DNA of 64,000 bases from Falsirhodobacter halotolerans. Lineage in GTDB: Bacteria > Pseudomonadota > Alphaproteobacteria > Rhodobacterales > Rhodobacteraceae. The translations under genes were made by a program, and so were the position numbers. This document shows, one piece after another, positions 19,022 to 28,181 of the stretch. Within the stretch, counting starts at the first letter, position 1. Every line of letters begins with the position of its first letter. The stretch lies in assembly GCF_022899245.1 (NCBI RefSeq), contig NZ_JALJAZ010000001.1:1457501-1521500 (forward strand). Reading direction: 5' to 3'. The notes beneath the pieces are model-generated. The model was given only the letters and a program-made list of their open reading frames with translations, had not been told where the DNA came from and made no database searches.

Positions 19022-20764
19022 TTAGCGCATTTCTTCAACCGGTGTGACGCCAAGGATACCCAATCCGTTGGAAATCACAACGCTTGTTGCCCGGGCCAGA
19101 CCGATTTTTGCCGAATCTGCCGCCATACCCTCCTGCACGAAGCGCAAGGACGGGTCGTCGTTGCCGCGATTCCACAGCGAATGGAGGTCCGAGGCGAGTT
19201 CATACAGGAAGAAGGCGATGCGATGCGGCTCGTTCCCGCGGGCGGCGATGTCCACCAGACGCGGCCATTCGGCCAGTTTTTTCATCAACGTCACCTGCGC
19301 GGCGTCGGTCAGCGTGGAGAAATCGGCCGCTGCCAGCGCCAGCGCGTCCACCTCCGCCCCCGCAGCCGCCGCCTTGCGCAGCACCGAATGGATACGGGCA
19401 TTGGCGTATTGGACATAGAAGACAGGGTTGTCCTTTGACTGCTCCAGCACCTTGTCGAAGTCGAAATCCAAAGGCGCGTCGTTCTTGCGTGTCAGCAGCA
19501 CGAAGCGCGTCACATCCGCGCCCACCTGATCCACCACATCGCGCAACGTCACGAACGTGCCGGCGCGCTTTGACATCTTGAAGGGTTCGCCGTTCTTGAA
19601 CAGCTTCACCAGGTTTACAAGCTTGATGTCCAGCGGCACGCGTCCCTCGGACAGGGCCGACACGGCGGCCTTCATCCGCTTGACATACCCGCCGTGATCC
19701 GCGCCGAAAACATCGATCAGCTCATCAAAGCCGCGTTCGATCTTGTCGTAGTGATAGGCGATGTCGGGCGCGAAATAGGTCCAGGTCCCGTCCGATTTCA
19801 TCACCGGACGATCCACGTCGTCGCCATGCAGGGTGGACCGGAACAGCGTCTGCTCGCGCGGCTCCCAATCCTCGGGCGTCTTGCCTTTCGGCGGCTCCAG
19901 CACGCCTTCATAGATCAGGTTCATGTCGCGCAGGCGTTGCAGCGCCGCCTCGATCTTGCCGGTGCCGTAAAGGGCCTTTTCGCTGGAATAGACGTCCATG
20001 TTGACGTTCAGCGCCGCCAGATCGCCCCGGATCATCTCCATCATCCGGCGCAGGGCAAAGGTGCGGATCGTGGTCAGCCATTCCGATTCCGGCTTGTCGA
20101 GGAAGGCCGCGCCATAGGTGTCCTTCAGCGCCTGCCCCACCTCGATCAGATAGTCGCCGGGATAAAGGCCTTCGGCAATCTCCGGCTCCAGCCCATGCGC
20201 CTCGCGGTAGCGTTCATAGGCCGACCGCGCCAGCACATCGACCTGCGCGCCGCCGTCGTTGATGTAATATTCGCGGGTGACGTCCCATCCTGCGAAATCC
20301 AACAGGTTCGCCAACGCATCGCCCACCACCGCGCCGCGCGTGTGGCCGACATGCATCGGGCCGGTCGGGTTGGCGGACACGAATTCCACATTGACGCGCC
20401 GCCCCTGCCCGATCTGCGCGCGGCCGAAATCGGCCCCTTGGGACAGAACGCTGCCGACCATGCGCTGCCAGACATCCAGATGCAGACGGAAGTTCAGAAA
20501 GCCGGGCCCCGCCACCTCAACCTCGGCCACGCGGGGATCGTCGGACAGTTTGGCGGCCAGACCCTCGGCGATCTTGCGCGGCGGAAGGCCTGCGGGTTTC
20601 GCCAGCACCATCGCGGCATTCGTCGCCATGTCGCCATGCGCGGCGTCGCGCGGCGGTTCCACCGCGACGGCGGCCAGATCCAGCCCGTTCGGCAGATCGC
20701 CCGCCGCCTGCATCGCGGCAATCGCCTCGGTCACGACGGTGCGGAGTTCGGAAAAGAGGTTCAT
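19022..20764 (-). CDS. argS: Arginyl-tRNA synthetase
   Basis: A 580-aa class I synthetase that charges tRNA(Arg). The N-terminal Add1 domain covers about the first 100 residues. The HIGH motif is His138-Val-Gly-His141 in ANPTGPMHVGHTRG. A KMSKR motif (FKMSKRAGTFVT) is present, although many ArgS proteins lack it. The DALR anticodon-binding domain is at the C-terminus. A 12-bp inverted repeat ends 13 nt upstream of the ATG at 20764, just before a weak AGGACA ribosome site. It lies 62 bp after odc on the same strand. Confidence 0.97.
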   Translation of the reverse strand: MNLFSELRTVVTEAIAAMQAAGDLPNGLDLAAVAVEPPRDAAHGDMATNAAMVLAKPAGLPPRKIAEGLAAKLSDDPRVAEVEVAGPGFLNFRLHLDVWQRMVGSVLSQGADFGRAQIGQGRRVNVEFVSANPTGPMHVGHTRGAVVGDALANLLDFAGWDVTREYYINDGGAQVDVLARSAYERYREAHGLEPEIAEGLYPGDYLIEVGQALKDTYGAAFLDKPESEWLTTIRTFALRRMMEMIRGDLAALNVNMDVYSSEKALYGTGKIEAALQRLRDMNLIYEGVLEPPKGKTPEDWEPREQTLFRSTLHGDDVDRPVMKSDGTWTYFAPDIAYHYDKIERGFDELIDVFGADHGGYVKRMKAAVSALSEGRVPLDIKLVNLVKLFKNGEPFKMSKRAGTFVTLRDVVDQVGADVTRFVLLTRKNDAPLDFDFDKVLEQSKDNPVFYVQYANARIHSVLRKAAAAGAEVDALALAAADFSTLTDAAQVTLMKKLAEWPRLVDIAARGNEPHRIAFFLYELASDLHSLWNRGNDDPSLRFVQEGMAADSAKIGLARATSVVISNGLGILGVTPVEEMR

Positions 20765-20777
20765 GTCACATTGTCCT

Positions 20778-20811
20778 GTCTGTCCCCTCCCGATTGCCAG
20801 AGGGGACAGAC
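20778..20811 (-). promoter_or_regulatory. Perfect 12-bp hairpin between odc and argS
   Basis: On the plus strand GTCTGTCCCCTC (20778–20789) and GAGGGGACAGAC (20800–20811) are perfect complements around a 10-nt loop. Read on the minus strand it begins 15 nt after the odc stop and ends 13 nt before the argS ATG. No U-run follows it. It may end odc transcription, stabilise the odc 3' end, or regulate argS translation. Confidence 0.55.
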
Positions 20812-20826
20812 GAGGTCAATGCGGGC

Positions 20827-21972
20827 TTAGAGCTTCAGCGTCAGGACGGTGGCCATCGACAGCTCTCCAAACCCGTTGAACCGGGTGTTGGTCACGGTGG
20901 AATAGGCGCCCATGCCCTGAACGAGAAGGAAGTCGCCCTCCTCGATGTCCACCGGCAAGGCCAGTTCGCCGGGCAGACGATCGACGGAATCGCAGGTCGG
21001 GCCGAAGACGATGCGGTCGGCCCGGTCGCCATCGCGCAGGCTGCCGTCGGGGCGCATCACCTCGGTCCGGTCGATCAGGCCGATCAGCGGGATTTCCGCA
21101 AACGCGCCGTAGATCCCGTCGTTCAGGAAGATGTGCTGCCCGTCACGCACGGCCTTGACGCGCGCCGCCAAAGTGAACGCATCGCCGCACAGGCCCCGCC
21201 CCGGCTCGCACACCAGTTGAGGGCGGGCGTCGCCGAAGGCTTCGGTCGCTGTGCGGTCGATCAGGTCGAAGATCGCCTCGATATCCGGCAGGACGGCATT
21301 CAGCCGGTGGTTCGGGAACCCGCCGCCCACGTTCAGACGGGCGATCGTGACACCGGCATCGCGCGCGATCTCGGCGGCCGTGCGGATATAGGCTTCCCAT
21401 GCCGAGGGGTCGGTGCACTGCGTGCCCGGGTGGAAGGTGATCGAGGGCACGAAGCCCGCGCCTGCCACGCGGCTCAGCAGTTCCGTCGCAAGTTCCACCG
21501 TCGCCCCGAACTTCGCCCCGAAGTTATAGGCGGCGCCCGCCACCGGCAGCTTGAAGCGCACCGAAATCTCGCACCCTTCGGGCGGGACATGGGCGATCAG
21601 CTTGGCCAACTCCGTCTCCGAATCGACCGAATAGCTTTTGACGCCCAGTTCGACCGCCGTATGGATCTCGGACGGCGACCGCACGGGGTTGTTGTAATGC
21701 AGCGCGGCATCGGGCACCAACCGGCGGATCATCCGCATCTCGAACGGGGATGCCACGTCGAACCCGCGCACGCCGGCGGCGGCGAGGTTCTCGATCACCA
21801 CCTCCTCGGGGTTCGACTTCACGGCATAGGTGACCATGCCGGGGAATCCGTCAATGAAACGACGCGCGGTCGCCTGCAGGACGGACGGGGCAAAGAACAG
21901 AACGGGGGTCTCCGGCTGCAGCGTGCGAACGTATTCGGCAGGCGTGGTCCAGATTGTTTTCGAAAGTCCCAT
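20827..21972 (-). CDS. Ornithine decarboxylase (PLP-dependent, alanine-racemase fold type)
   Basis: A 381-aa group IV (eukaryote-like) decarboxylase that makes putrescine from ornithine. The PLP-binding lysine is Lys52 in [15 protein letters not shown] is the phosphate-binding glycine region. GPTCDSVD near residue 327 carries the active-site cysteine contributed across the dimer. Some relatives act on lysine too, so bifunctional lysine/ornithine activity is possible. The ATG at 21972 has AGAAAGGAAA upstream. It is divergent from valS across a 280-bp region with repeated operator-like half-sites and a structured leader. The first gene of the long minus-strand run. Confidence 0.88.
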   Translation of the reverse strand: MGLSKTIWTTPAEYVRTLQPETPVLFFAPSVLQATARRFIDGFPGMVTYAVKSNPEEVVIENLAAAGVRGFDVASPFEMRMIRRLVPDAALHYNNPVRSPSEIHTAVELGVKSYSVDSETELAKLIAHVPPEGCEISVRFKLPVAGAAYNFGAKFGATVELATELLSRVAGAGFVPSITFHPGTQCTDPSAWEAYIRTAAEIARDAGVTIARLNVGGGFPNHRLNAVLPDIEAIFDLIDRTATEAFGDARPQLVCEPGRGLCGDAFTLAARVKAVRDGQHIFLNDGIYGAFAEIPLIGLIDRTEVMRPDGSLRDGDRADRIVFGPTCDSVDRLPGELALPVDIEEGDFLLVQGMGAYSTVTNTRFNGFGELSMATVLTLKL

Positions 21973-22095
21973 CGGCGTTTCCTTTCTGCCAACAAGACGC
22001 AGCACCCCGCCGGATGTTCCCGGAAAAACACTGCGCAACCTGATCGGAGGTGCGGCAGAACTCCGCCCTTCCCGAAAACAACGAGGCGGCATATG
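21973..22095 (-). promoter_or_regulatory. Candidate structured 5' leader of ornithine decarboxylase
   Basis: About 120 nt before the odc start on the minus strand hold a small hairpin (CCGG 22010–22013 with 22020–22023) nested inside a longer-range pairing (GCACC 22002–22006 with GGTGC 22049–22053). The speF leader RNA family is known upstream of ornithine decarboxylase in alphaproteobacteria. I could not confirm a match, so this is a position-based suggestion. Confidence 0.3.
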
Positions 22096-22110
22096 GGGCA
22101 AATATGCTTG

Positions 22111-22154
22111 CGTGAAAAGGGGTAATCTTCACGAATTTCGTGATCGTTTCGTGA
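22111..22154. promoter_or_regulatory. Operator-like palindrome and repeated half-sites between odc and valS
   Basis: TCACGAA-T-TTCGTGA (22129–22143) is a perfect 7-bp inverted repeat with a one-base centre. The half-site TTTCGTGA recurs 11 bp downstream (22136–22143 and 22147–22154), and CGTGAA occurs at 22111–22116. An 11-bp period puts sites on one DNA face. The regulator is not identifiable. Confidence 0.5.
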
Positions 22155-22252
22155 CGGGCGGAAAGACGCGGACGACGGCCCTTCGCGCGGTCTTGGCCTT
22201 TTGGCCTTCTGCCTGTATCCCTTGGGCCGACCGCGATCAGGAAAGCCTTGTT

Positions 22253-25225
22253 ATGCCCACCCACATGCCCATGGAAAAGACCTTCAACGCCGCCCAGTCC
22301 GAGGCGCGGATCGCGGCGATGTGGGAGGAGATGGGGGCGTTCCGCGCCGGTGCCAACGCACAGCGCGACGAGACGTTCTGCATCATGATCCCGCCGCCCA
22401 ACGTCACGGGCAGCTTGCATATGGGCCACGCCTTCAACAACACCCTGCAGGACATTCTTGTCCGCTGGCACCGGATGCGCGGGTTCGACACGCTGTGGCA
22501 GCCGGGCACCGATCATGCGGGCATCGCCACGCAGATGGTGGTGGAACGCCAGTTGGCGCAATCCGGCCTGCCCACCCGGCGCGACATGGGGCGCGAGGCG
22601 TTTCTGGACAAGGTGTGGGAGTGGAAGGACAAATCCGGCGGCACCATCGTGGGCCAGCTGAAACGCCTTGGCGCGTCCTGCGATTGGGACCGCGAGGCGT
22701 TCACCATGTCGGGCAATTTCCCCGAAGCCGTGACCAAGGTCTTCGTGGAGATGTATCGCAAGGGCCTGATCTATCGCGGCAAGCGCCTTGTGAACTGGGA
22801 TCCGCACTTTGAAACGGCGATCTCCGATCTGGAGGTTGAGAATGTCGAAGTTGCGGGCCACATGTGGCATTTCAAATACCGTCTGGCCGACGGCGCGACC
22901 TATGACTACGTCGAAAAGGACGAGGACGGGAACGTCACCCTGCGCGAGACGCGGGACTATATCTCCATCGCCACCACGCGGCCCGAAACGATGCTGGGCG
23001 ATGGTGCCGTGGCGGTCCATCCCTCGGACGAACGCTATGCGCCGATCGTGGGCAAGATGGTGCATCTGCCGCTGTGCGACCGCCTGATCCCGATCATCAC
23101 CGACGAATACCCGGACAAGAATTTCGGCTCGGGCGCGGTGAAGATCACCGGCGCGCATGACTTCAACGACTATCAGGTGGCCAAGCGCGCGAACCTGCCG
23201 ATGTATCGCCTGATGGACACCCGCGGTCACATGCGGGACGACGGCGCACCCTATGACGAGGCTGTGGCCCGTGCGCGCGACATCGCCGCCGGGTCCCCCA
23301 CGAACGAGACGGAGGTGGATGCCCTGAACCTCGTCCCCGCCAAATATCGCGGGATGGACCGGTTCGAGGCGCGCAAGGCCGTGGTGGCCGACATCACCGC
23401 CGCCGGTCTGGCTGTCACCGAACTGGTGAAATCCATCGACGAGGAGACCGTATCCGAACATCTGACCCGGGTGCCGGTGGTGGAGAACAAGCCGATCATG
23501 CAACCCTTCGGCGATCGGTCGAAGGTGGTGATCGAGCCGATGCTGACCGACCAGTGGTTCGTCGCGACCGACCGGATCGTCGGTCCCGCGCTGGACGCGG
23601 TGCGCAATGGCGACACCCAGATTCTGCCCGAACGCGACGCCAAGGTCTATTTCCACTGGCTGGAGAATATCGAGCCGTGGTGCATTTCGCGCCAACTGTG
23701 GTGGGGCCACCAGATCCCGGTCTGGTATGGACCGCGCAAGGTGCCGCAATCCGAAGAGGGCACCGCCCCCTTCGACTGGTCCGAAACCATGGCCTTCTGC
23801 GCCGCGACCGAGGATGAGGCCCGCGCCCAGATGCGCGATTATTACGGCGAATACGCGCTGGTCCCCGCCGCCAGCCGAGAGGCGGCGATGGGCGACGGCG
23901 CGGAACAGGCGCCCGACGTCAACGCCGTCAGCTACTGGCGCGATCCGGACGTGCTGGACACGTGGTTCTCTTCCGGTCTCTGGCCCATCGGCACGCTGGG
24001 CTGGCCGGAACAGACGCCGGAACTGCAGAAGTATTTCCCAACCAACGTTCTGGTCACGGGCTTCGACATCATCTTCTTCTGGGTCGCCCGGATGATGATG
24101 ATGCAACTGGCCGTGGTGGATCAGGTGCCGTTCAAGACGGTCTATGTCCACGCGCTGGTGCGGGACGAAAAGGGCAAGAAGATGTCCAAATCCCTGGGCA
24201 ATGTTCTCGACCCGTTGGAACTGATCGACGAATACGGCGCGGATGCGGTACGGTTCACCGTCACGGCGATGGCGGCGATGGGGCGCGATCTGAAGCTGTC
24301 CACCGCCCGGATCGCGGGATATCGGAACTTCGGCACCAAACTCTGGAACGCGTGCCGGTTTGCCGAAATGAACGGCGTGTGGGATGGGCACGCGACCCGC
24401 GCGAAGCCAGAGGCCACCGCCACGGTCAACCGCTGGATCATCGCCGAAACCTCGGCCGTTCTGGCGGAGGTGAACGCGGCGCTGGAAGGGTATCGCTTCG
24501 ATCAGGCGGCGAATGCGCTCTATGCCTTCGTCTGGGGCAAGGTGTGCGACTGGTATGTCGAATTCGCCAAACCCCTGTTCGATGGGGAACATGCGGCCGA
24601 AACCCGGGCGACCATGGCTTGGGTGCTGGACCAGTCGATGATCCTTCTGCACCCGATCATGCCCTTCATCACCGAGGAGCTGTGGTCCACCACGGGCACC
24701 CGCGCAAAGCCGCTGGTTCACACCGACTGGCCCGAAATCGACGCGACGGACGCCGAAGCGACGCGGGAAATGACCTGGGTGATCTCGGTCATCGAGGGGA
24801 TCCGTTCGGCTCGCGCGCAGGTGCGTGTGCCGGTGGGCATGAAGCTGGACGCGCAGGCCATCGGCATGGACGCCACCGCGCGCGCCGCGTGGGACCGCAA
24901 CGCGGCCCTGATCCAGCGCCTGGCGCGGGTGGAAACGCTGACCGAGGCCGAAGCCATCCCCCCCGCCGCGATCACCGTGGCGGTGGAGGGGGCGACCTTC
25001 GCCATCCCGCTGGAAGGCGTGATCGACATCGCCGCCGAAAAGGCACGGTTGGAAAAGACGCTCCAGAAGCTGGAAAAGGACATGGGCGGTCTGAAGGGGC
25101 GGTTGAACAACCCAAAATTCATCGCCTCCGCCCCGCCCGAGGTGATCGAAGAATCGCGCGAACTGCTGGCCGGGCAGGAGGGGGAGGCCGCAAAACTCTC
25201 CACCGCGCTGCGGCAGTTGGGCTGA
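22253..25225 (+). CDS. valS: Valyl-tRNA synthetase
   Basis: A 990-aa class I synthetase that charges tRNA(Val) and edits mischarged threonine. The HIGH motif is His56-Met-Gly-His59 in GSLHMGHAF. The KMSKS motif lies near residues 643–647. The editing (CP1) domain includes [17 protein letters not shown]. The C-terminus has the valyl-type coiled coil ([20 protein letters not shown]). The ATG at 22253 follows AGGAAAG by about 9 nt. The upstream 280 bp are shared with divergent odc. A HisC-like aminotransferase starts 3 bp after its stop. Confidence 0.98.
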   Translation: MPTHMPMEKTFNAAQSEARIAAMWEEMGAFRAGANAQRDETFCIMIPPPNVTGSLHMGHAFNNTLQDILVRWHRMRGFDTLWQPGTDHAGIATQMVVERQLAQSGLPTRRDMGREAFLDKVWEWKDKSGGTIVGQLKRLGASCDWDREAFTMSGNFPEAVTKVFVEMYRKGLIYRGKRLVNWDPHFETAISDLEVENVEVAGHMWHFKYRLADGATYDYVEKDEDGNVTLRETRDYISIATTRPETMLGDGAVAVHPSDERYAPIVGKMVHLPLCDRLIPIITDEYPDKNFGSGAVKITGAHDFNDYQVAKRANLPMYRLMDTRGHMRDDGAPYDEAVARARDIAAGSPTNETEVDALNLVPAKYRGMDRFEARKAVVADITAAGLAVTELVKSIDEETVSEHLTRVPVVENKPIMQPFGDRSKVVIEPMLTDQWFVATDRIVGPALDAVRNGDTQILPERDAKVYFHWLENIEPWCISRQLWWGHQIPVWYGPRKVPQSEEGTAPFDWSETMAFCAATEDEARAQMRDYYGEYALVPAASREAAMGDGAEQAPDVNAVSYWRDPDVLDTWFSSGLWPIGTLGWPEQTPELQKYFPTNVLVTGFDIIFFWVARMMMMQLAVVDQVPFKTVYVHALVRDEKGKKMSKSLGNVLDPLELIDEYGADAVRFTVTAMAAMGRDLKLSTARIAGYRNFGTKLWNACRFAEMNGVWDGHATRAKPEATATVNRWIIAETSAVLAEVNAALEGYRFDQAANALYAFVWGKVCDWYVEFAKPLFDGEHAAETRATMAWVLDQSMILLHPIMPFITEELWSTTGTRAKPLVHTDWPEIDATDAEATREMTWVISVIEGIRSARAQVRVPVGMKLDAQAIGMDATARAAWDRNAALIQRLARVETLTEAEAIPPAAITVAVEGATFAIPLEGVIDIAAEKARLEKTLQKLEKDMGGLKGRLNNPKFIASAPPEVIEESRELLAGQEGEAAKLSTALRQLG

Positions 25226-25228
25226 CCC

Positions 25229-26329
25229 GTGCCGCGCTTTACCCCCCTTGTGGCCGGACTGCCCTCCACCGTGCCCTTCGTCGGGCCGGAAACGCAGGAG
25301 CGTCAGCGCGGGCAGCCCTTCGCCGCCCGTCTGGGCGCGAATGAAAGCGTGTTCGGCCCGTCGCCCCGGGCCATCGCGGCCATGGTCGCGGCGGCGCAGG
25401 ACGTTTGGAAATATGGCGACCCCGAAAGCCACGATCTGCGTCAGGCCTTGGCCGCACATCACGGCATCGGCGCCGGGCACATCGTTATAGGTGAGGGGAT
25501 CGACGGACTTCTGGGCACGCTGGTCCGCCTGCTGATCGCTGAGGGCGATACGGTCGTGACCTCGGACGGGGCCTATCCCACCTTCAATTTCCACGTCGCG
25601 GGAGTCGGAGGTGTGCTGCACAAGGTGCCCTATCGGGGAGATCACGAGGATCCGATGGCATTGGTGCAGGCGGTGCGGGACACGAACGCCAAGCTTGTCT
25701 ATCTCGCGAACCCCGACAACCCGATGGGCAGCCACCACCCAGCCGCGGTGATCGAGGAGATGGTCGCCGCCTTGCCCGATGATACGCTTCTGGTGCTGGA
25801 CGAGGCTTATGTGGAACTGGCCCCGGACGGCACCGCGCCCGACCTGCCAATCGACGATCCGCGCGTGATTCGGATGCGGACCTTTTCCAAGGCGCATGGC
25901 ATGGCCGGGGCCCGGGTGGGCTATGCCATGGGCGCGGCGGACCTGATCGCGGCGTTCAACAAGCTGCGCAACCATTTCGGCGTGTCGCGCATCGCGCAGG
26001 CGGGGGCGATCGCCGCGCTGGCGGATGGCGTATGGCTGGACGACGTCCGGGCGCGGGTTGCGGCGGGGCGGACCCGTCTGGCCCGCATCGCAACAAAGAA
26101 CGGTCTGACGCCCCTGCCCTCGGCCACCAATTTCGTGACGATGGATTGCGGCGCCGATGGGGCATTGGCGCGGCGCGTGGTGGCGGAACTGGGCGCGCGG
26201 GGCGTGTTCGTGCGGATGCCCTTCGTGCCCCCGCACGACCGTTGCATCCGCGTCAGCGTGGGGACAGAGGCCGACCTTGATCTCTTTGCGGCGGCCCTGC
26301 CCTTGGCATTGACCGCCGCCCGGACTTAG
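25229..26329 (+). CDS. PLP-dependent aminotransferase, HisC-like (class I/II)
   Basis: A 366-aa fold-type I aminotransferase. The PLP lysine is in TFSKAHGMAGARVGY. Upstream are the Asn–Asp region YLANPDNPMGSH and LVLDEAYVEL. It resembles histidinol-phosphate aminotransferase, but the sequence alone cannot tell histidine synthesis from aromatic or other amino-acid transamination, and no his genes are nearby. It starts with GTG, 3 bp after the valS stop, so it is translated from the valS message. The TAG stop interlocks by 4 bp with the stop of the convergent DUF4177 gene. Confidence 0.82.
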   Translation: MPRFTPLVAGLPSTVPFVGPETQERQRGQPFAARLGANESVFGPSPRAIAAMVAAAQDVWKYGDPESHDLRQALAAHHGIGAGHIVIGEGIDGLLGTLVRLLIAEGDTVVTSDGAYPTFNFHVAGVGGVLHKVPYRGDHEDPMALVQAVRDTNAKLVYLANPDNPMGSHHPAAVIEEMVAALPDDTLLVLDEAYVELAPDGTAPDLPIDDPRVIRMRTFSKAHGMAGARVGYAMGAADLIAAFNKLRNHFGVSRIAQAGAIAALADGVWLDDVRARVAAGRTRLARIATKNGLTPLPSATNFVTMDCGADGALARRVVAELGARGVFVRMPFVPPHDRCIRVSVGTEADLDLFAAALPLALTAART

Positions 26330-26661
26330 GCGGCGGGGCCAAGCGGGCGGGCCGTGTTGGCGGCGGGCGTTGGGACGGCCACGTCCGTCGCCGATCCTTC
26401 CGCCGCGCCCACGCGCACCGTGTCGTCGCGCAGCGGGCGGCGGAAGACCAGCATATGCTGCGTCACGGTGGTGCGGCGGGTCCAGCCCGAACGCTCCTCG
26501 CACGGCAGGGTCTCGGCGCGGACGTAATCCCATCCGTCGCGGCCCATCTTGTTCATCACCGTCGTCAGCGCCAAGGCGAACCGATCGGCAGAGGTGCGGA
26601 CGCCGCGCGCCTTCTCACCCTTCATCGGGGCCGGGATCACCTGATATTCATAGCGCGTCAT
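26326..26661 (-). CDS. DUF4177 domain protein
   Basis: A 111-aa protein of unknown function. The first 75 residues match the DUF4177 pattern: MTRYEYQVIPAP, then a helix with GRDGWDYVRAETLP and a final strand QHMLVFRRPL. The last 35 residues are Ala/Pro-rich and low in complexity. The ATG at 26661 has GGAGCGA upstream, and no signal peptide is visible. It lies 52 bp downstream of the DAHP synthase gene on the same strand. Confidence 0.75.
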   Translation of the reverse strand: MTRYEYQVIPAPMKGEKARGVRTSADRFALALTTVMNKMGRDGWDYVRAETLPCEERSGWTRRTTVTQHMLVFRRPLRDDTVRVGAAEGSATDVAVPTPAANTARPLGPAA

Positions 26662-26713
26662 GTCTCGCTCCATTGAGTGTTGCGGGGCGACATAGCGCCG
26701 CCCCCCCCGCGCG

Positions 26714-28084
26714 TCAAAGCGCGACGCGGCGGGCCTCTTCGCGCAGCGACGACAGTTCCTCTGCCACAAGGAAGGCCAGTTCCAGCGCCTGGCTGGCGTT
26801 CAGGCGCGGGTCGCAGGCGGTGTGATACCGATCGGACAGGTTTTCATCCGTCACGTCACGCAGACCGCCGGTGCATTCGGTGACATCCTGACCCGTCATT
26901 TCAAAATGCACCCCGCCCGGAACCGTGCCCTCGGCGCGGTGGATGGCGAAGAATTCCCGCACCTCGCGCAGCACGCTGTCGAAGGGGCGCGTCTTGTAGC
27001 CCGAGGAGGACTTGATCGTGTTGCCGTGCATCGGATCGCAGGACCAGACGACGTTCGCCCCCTCTTCCTGCACCGCCTTGATCAGACGCGGCAGATGGTC
27101 GCCCACCTGCCCCGCGCCGAAGCGGGCGATCAGCGTCAGGCGACCGGCCTCGTTCTCGGGGTTCAGCTTGGCCATCAGGACCTTCAGATCCTCGGCCGTG
27201 GTGGAGGGGCCGCATTTCAGCCCGATCGGGTTCAGCACACCGCGGCAGAATTCGACATGCGCGCCGTCCGGCTGGCGCGTGCGGTCGCCGATCCAGATCA
27301 TGTGCCCCGATCCCGCCACCGGCTGGCCGGAGATGGAATCCGTCCGGCACAGCGCCTGTTCGTATTCCAGCAGCAGCGCCTCGTGGCTGGTATAGAATTC
27401 GACGGTGGAGAGGGTATGCGCCGTTTCGCCGTTCACGCCCGCCGCCGTCATGAAATCCAGCGCGTCGGAAATGCGATTCGACAATTCGCGATACCGTTCG
27501 GCCTTGTCATGTTCGGCAAAGCCCAGCGTCCAGGCGTGCACGCGGTGGATATCGGCAAACCCGCCGGTCGAGAATGCGCGCAGCAGGTTCAGCGTGGCGG
27601 CGGCCTGGGTATAGGCCTGAAGCATTCGTTGCGGATCGGGGATCCGCGCGTCGGGCGTGAAGTCGAACCCGTTGATGATGTCACCGCGATAGGAGGGCAG
27701 CTCCTGCCCGCCCACGGTTTCCATGCCGGACGAACGCGGCTTGGCGAATTGGCCCGCCATGCGCCCCACCTTCACCACCGGCACCTTCGCGCCATAGGTC
27801 AGCACGACCGCCATCTGCAACATCACGCGGAACGTGTCGCGGATGTTGTCGGCGCCAAATTCGGCGAAGCTTTCGGCACAATCCCCGCCCTGCAGCAGGA
27901 AGGCCTTCCCCGCCGCCACATCGGCCAGCTGGCTGCGCAGACGCCGCGCCTCGCCCGCGAAAACCAACGGGGGATATTTCGCAAGCTGGGTTTCGACCGC
28001 GTTCAACGCGGCGGTGTCGGGATAATCCGGCATCTGGATGCGCGGCTTGGCGCGCCAGTCGGATTTGGTCCAGCCTTGGGTCAT
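26714..28084 (-). CDS. 3-Deoxy-7-phosphoheptulonate synthase, class II
   Basis: A 456-aa class II (plant/mycobacterial type) DAHP synthase that condenses phosphoenolpyruvate and erythrose 4-phosphate in the first step of the shikimate pathway. Characteristic stretches are [11 protein letters not shown] (metal-binding cysteine), [16 protein letters not shown] and [10 protein letters not shown]. The ATG at 28084 begins with [14 protein letters not shown], the normal N-terminus; a longer upstream frame is rejected. It is divergent from the ABC-F gene across 97 bp. Confidence 0.95.
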   Translation of the reverse strand: MTQGWTKSDWRAKPRIQMPDYPDTAALNAVETQLAKYPPLVFAGEARRLRSQLADVAAGKAFLLQGGDCAESFAEFGADNIRDTFRVMLQMAVVLTYGAKVPVVKVGRMAGQFAKPRSSGMETVGGQELPSYRGDIINGFDFTPDARIPDPQRMLQAYTQAAATLNLLRAFSTGGFADIHRVHAWTLGFAEHDKAERYRELSNRISDALDFMTAAGVNGETAHTLSTVEFYTSHEALLLEYEQALCRTDSISGQPVAGSGHMIWIGDRTRQPDGAHVEFCRGVLNPIGLKCGPSTTAEDLKVLMAKLNPENEAGRLTLIARFGAGQVGDHLPRLIKAVQEEGANVVWSCDPMHGNTIKSSSGYKTRPFDSVLREVREFFAIHRAEGTVPGGVHFEMTGQDVTECTGGLRDVTDENLSDRYHTACDPRLNASQALELAFLVAEELSSLREEARRVAL

Positions 28085-28181
28085 GACGTCATCTCCACCA
28101 GTCGTGGGGTTCATAGTCGGAATTCGACGCAAATGCCAACCCTCCGTTGACGCGGCCCGCCGCTTCGGGCAAGCGATGCGG

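Noticed and set aside
21851-26533. Open minus-strand frame of 1560 codons across valS and the aminotransferase
   Set aside because: Antisense to ValS with full motifs; composition is shadow-like and no ribosome site or domain is visible.
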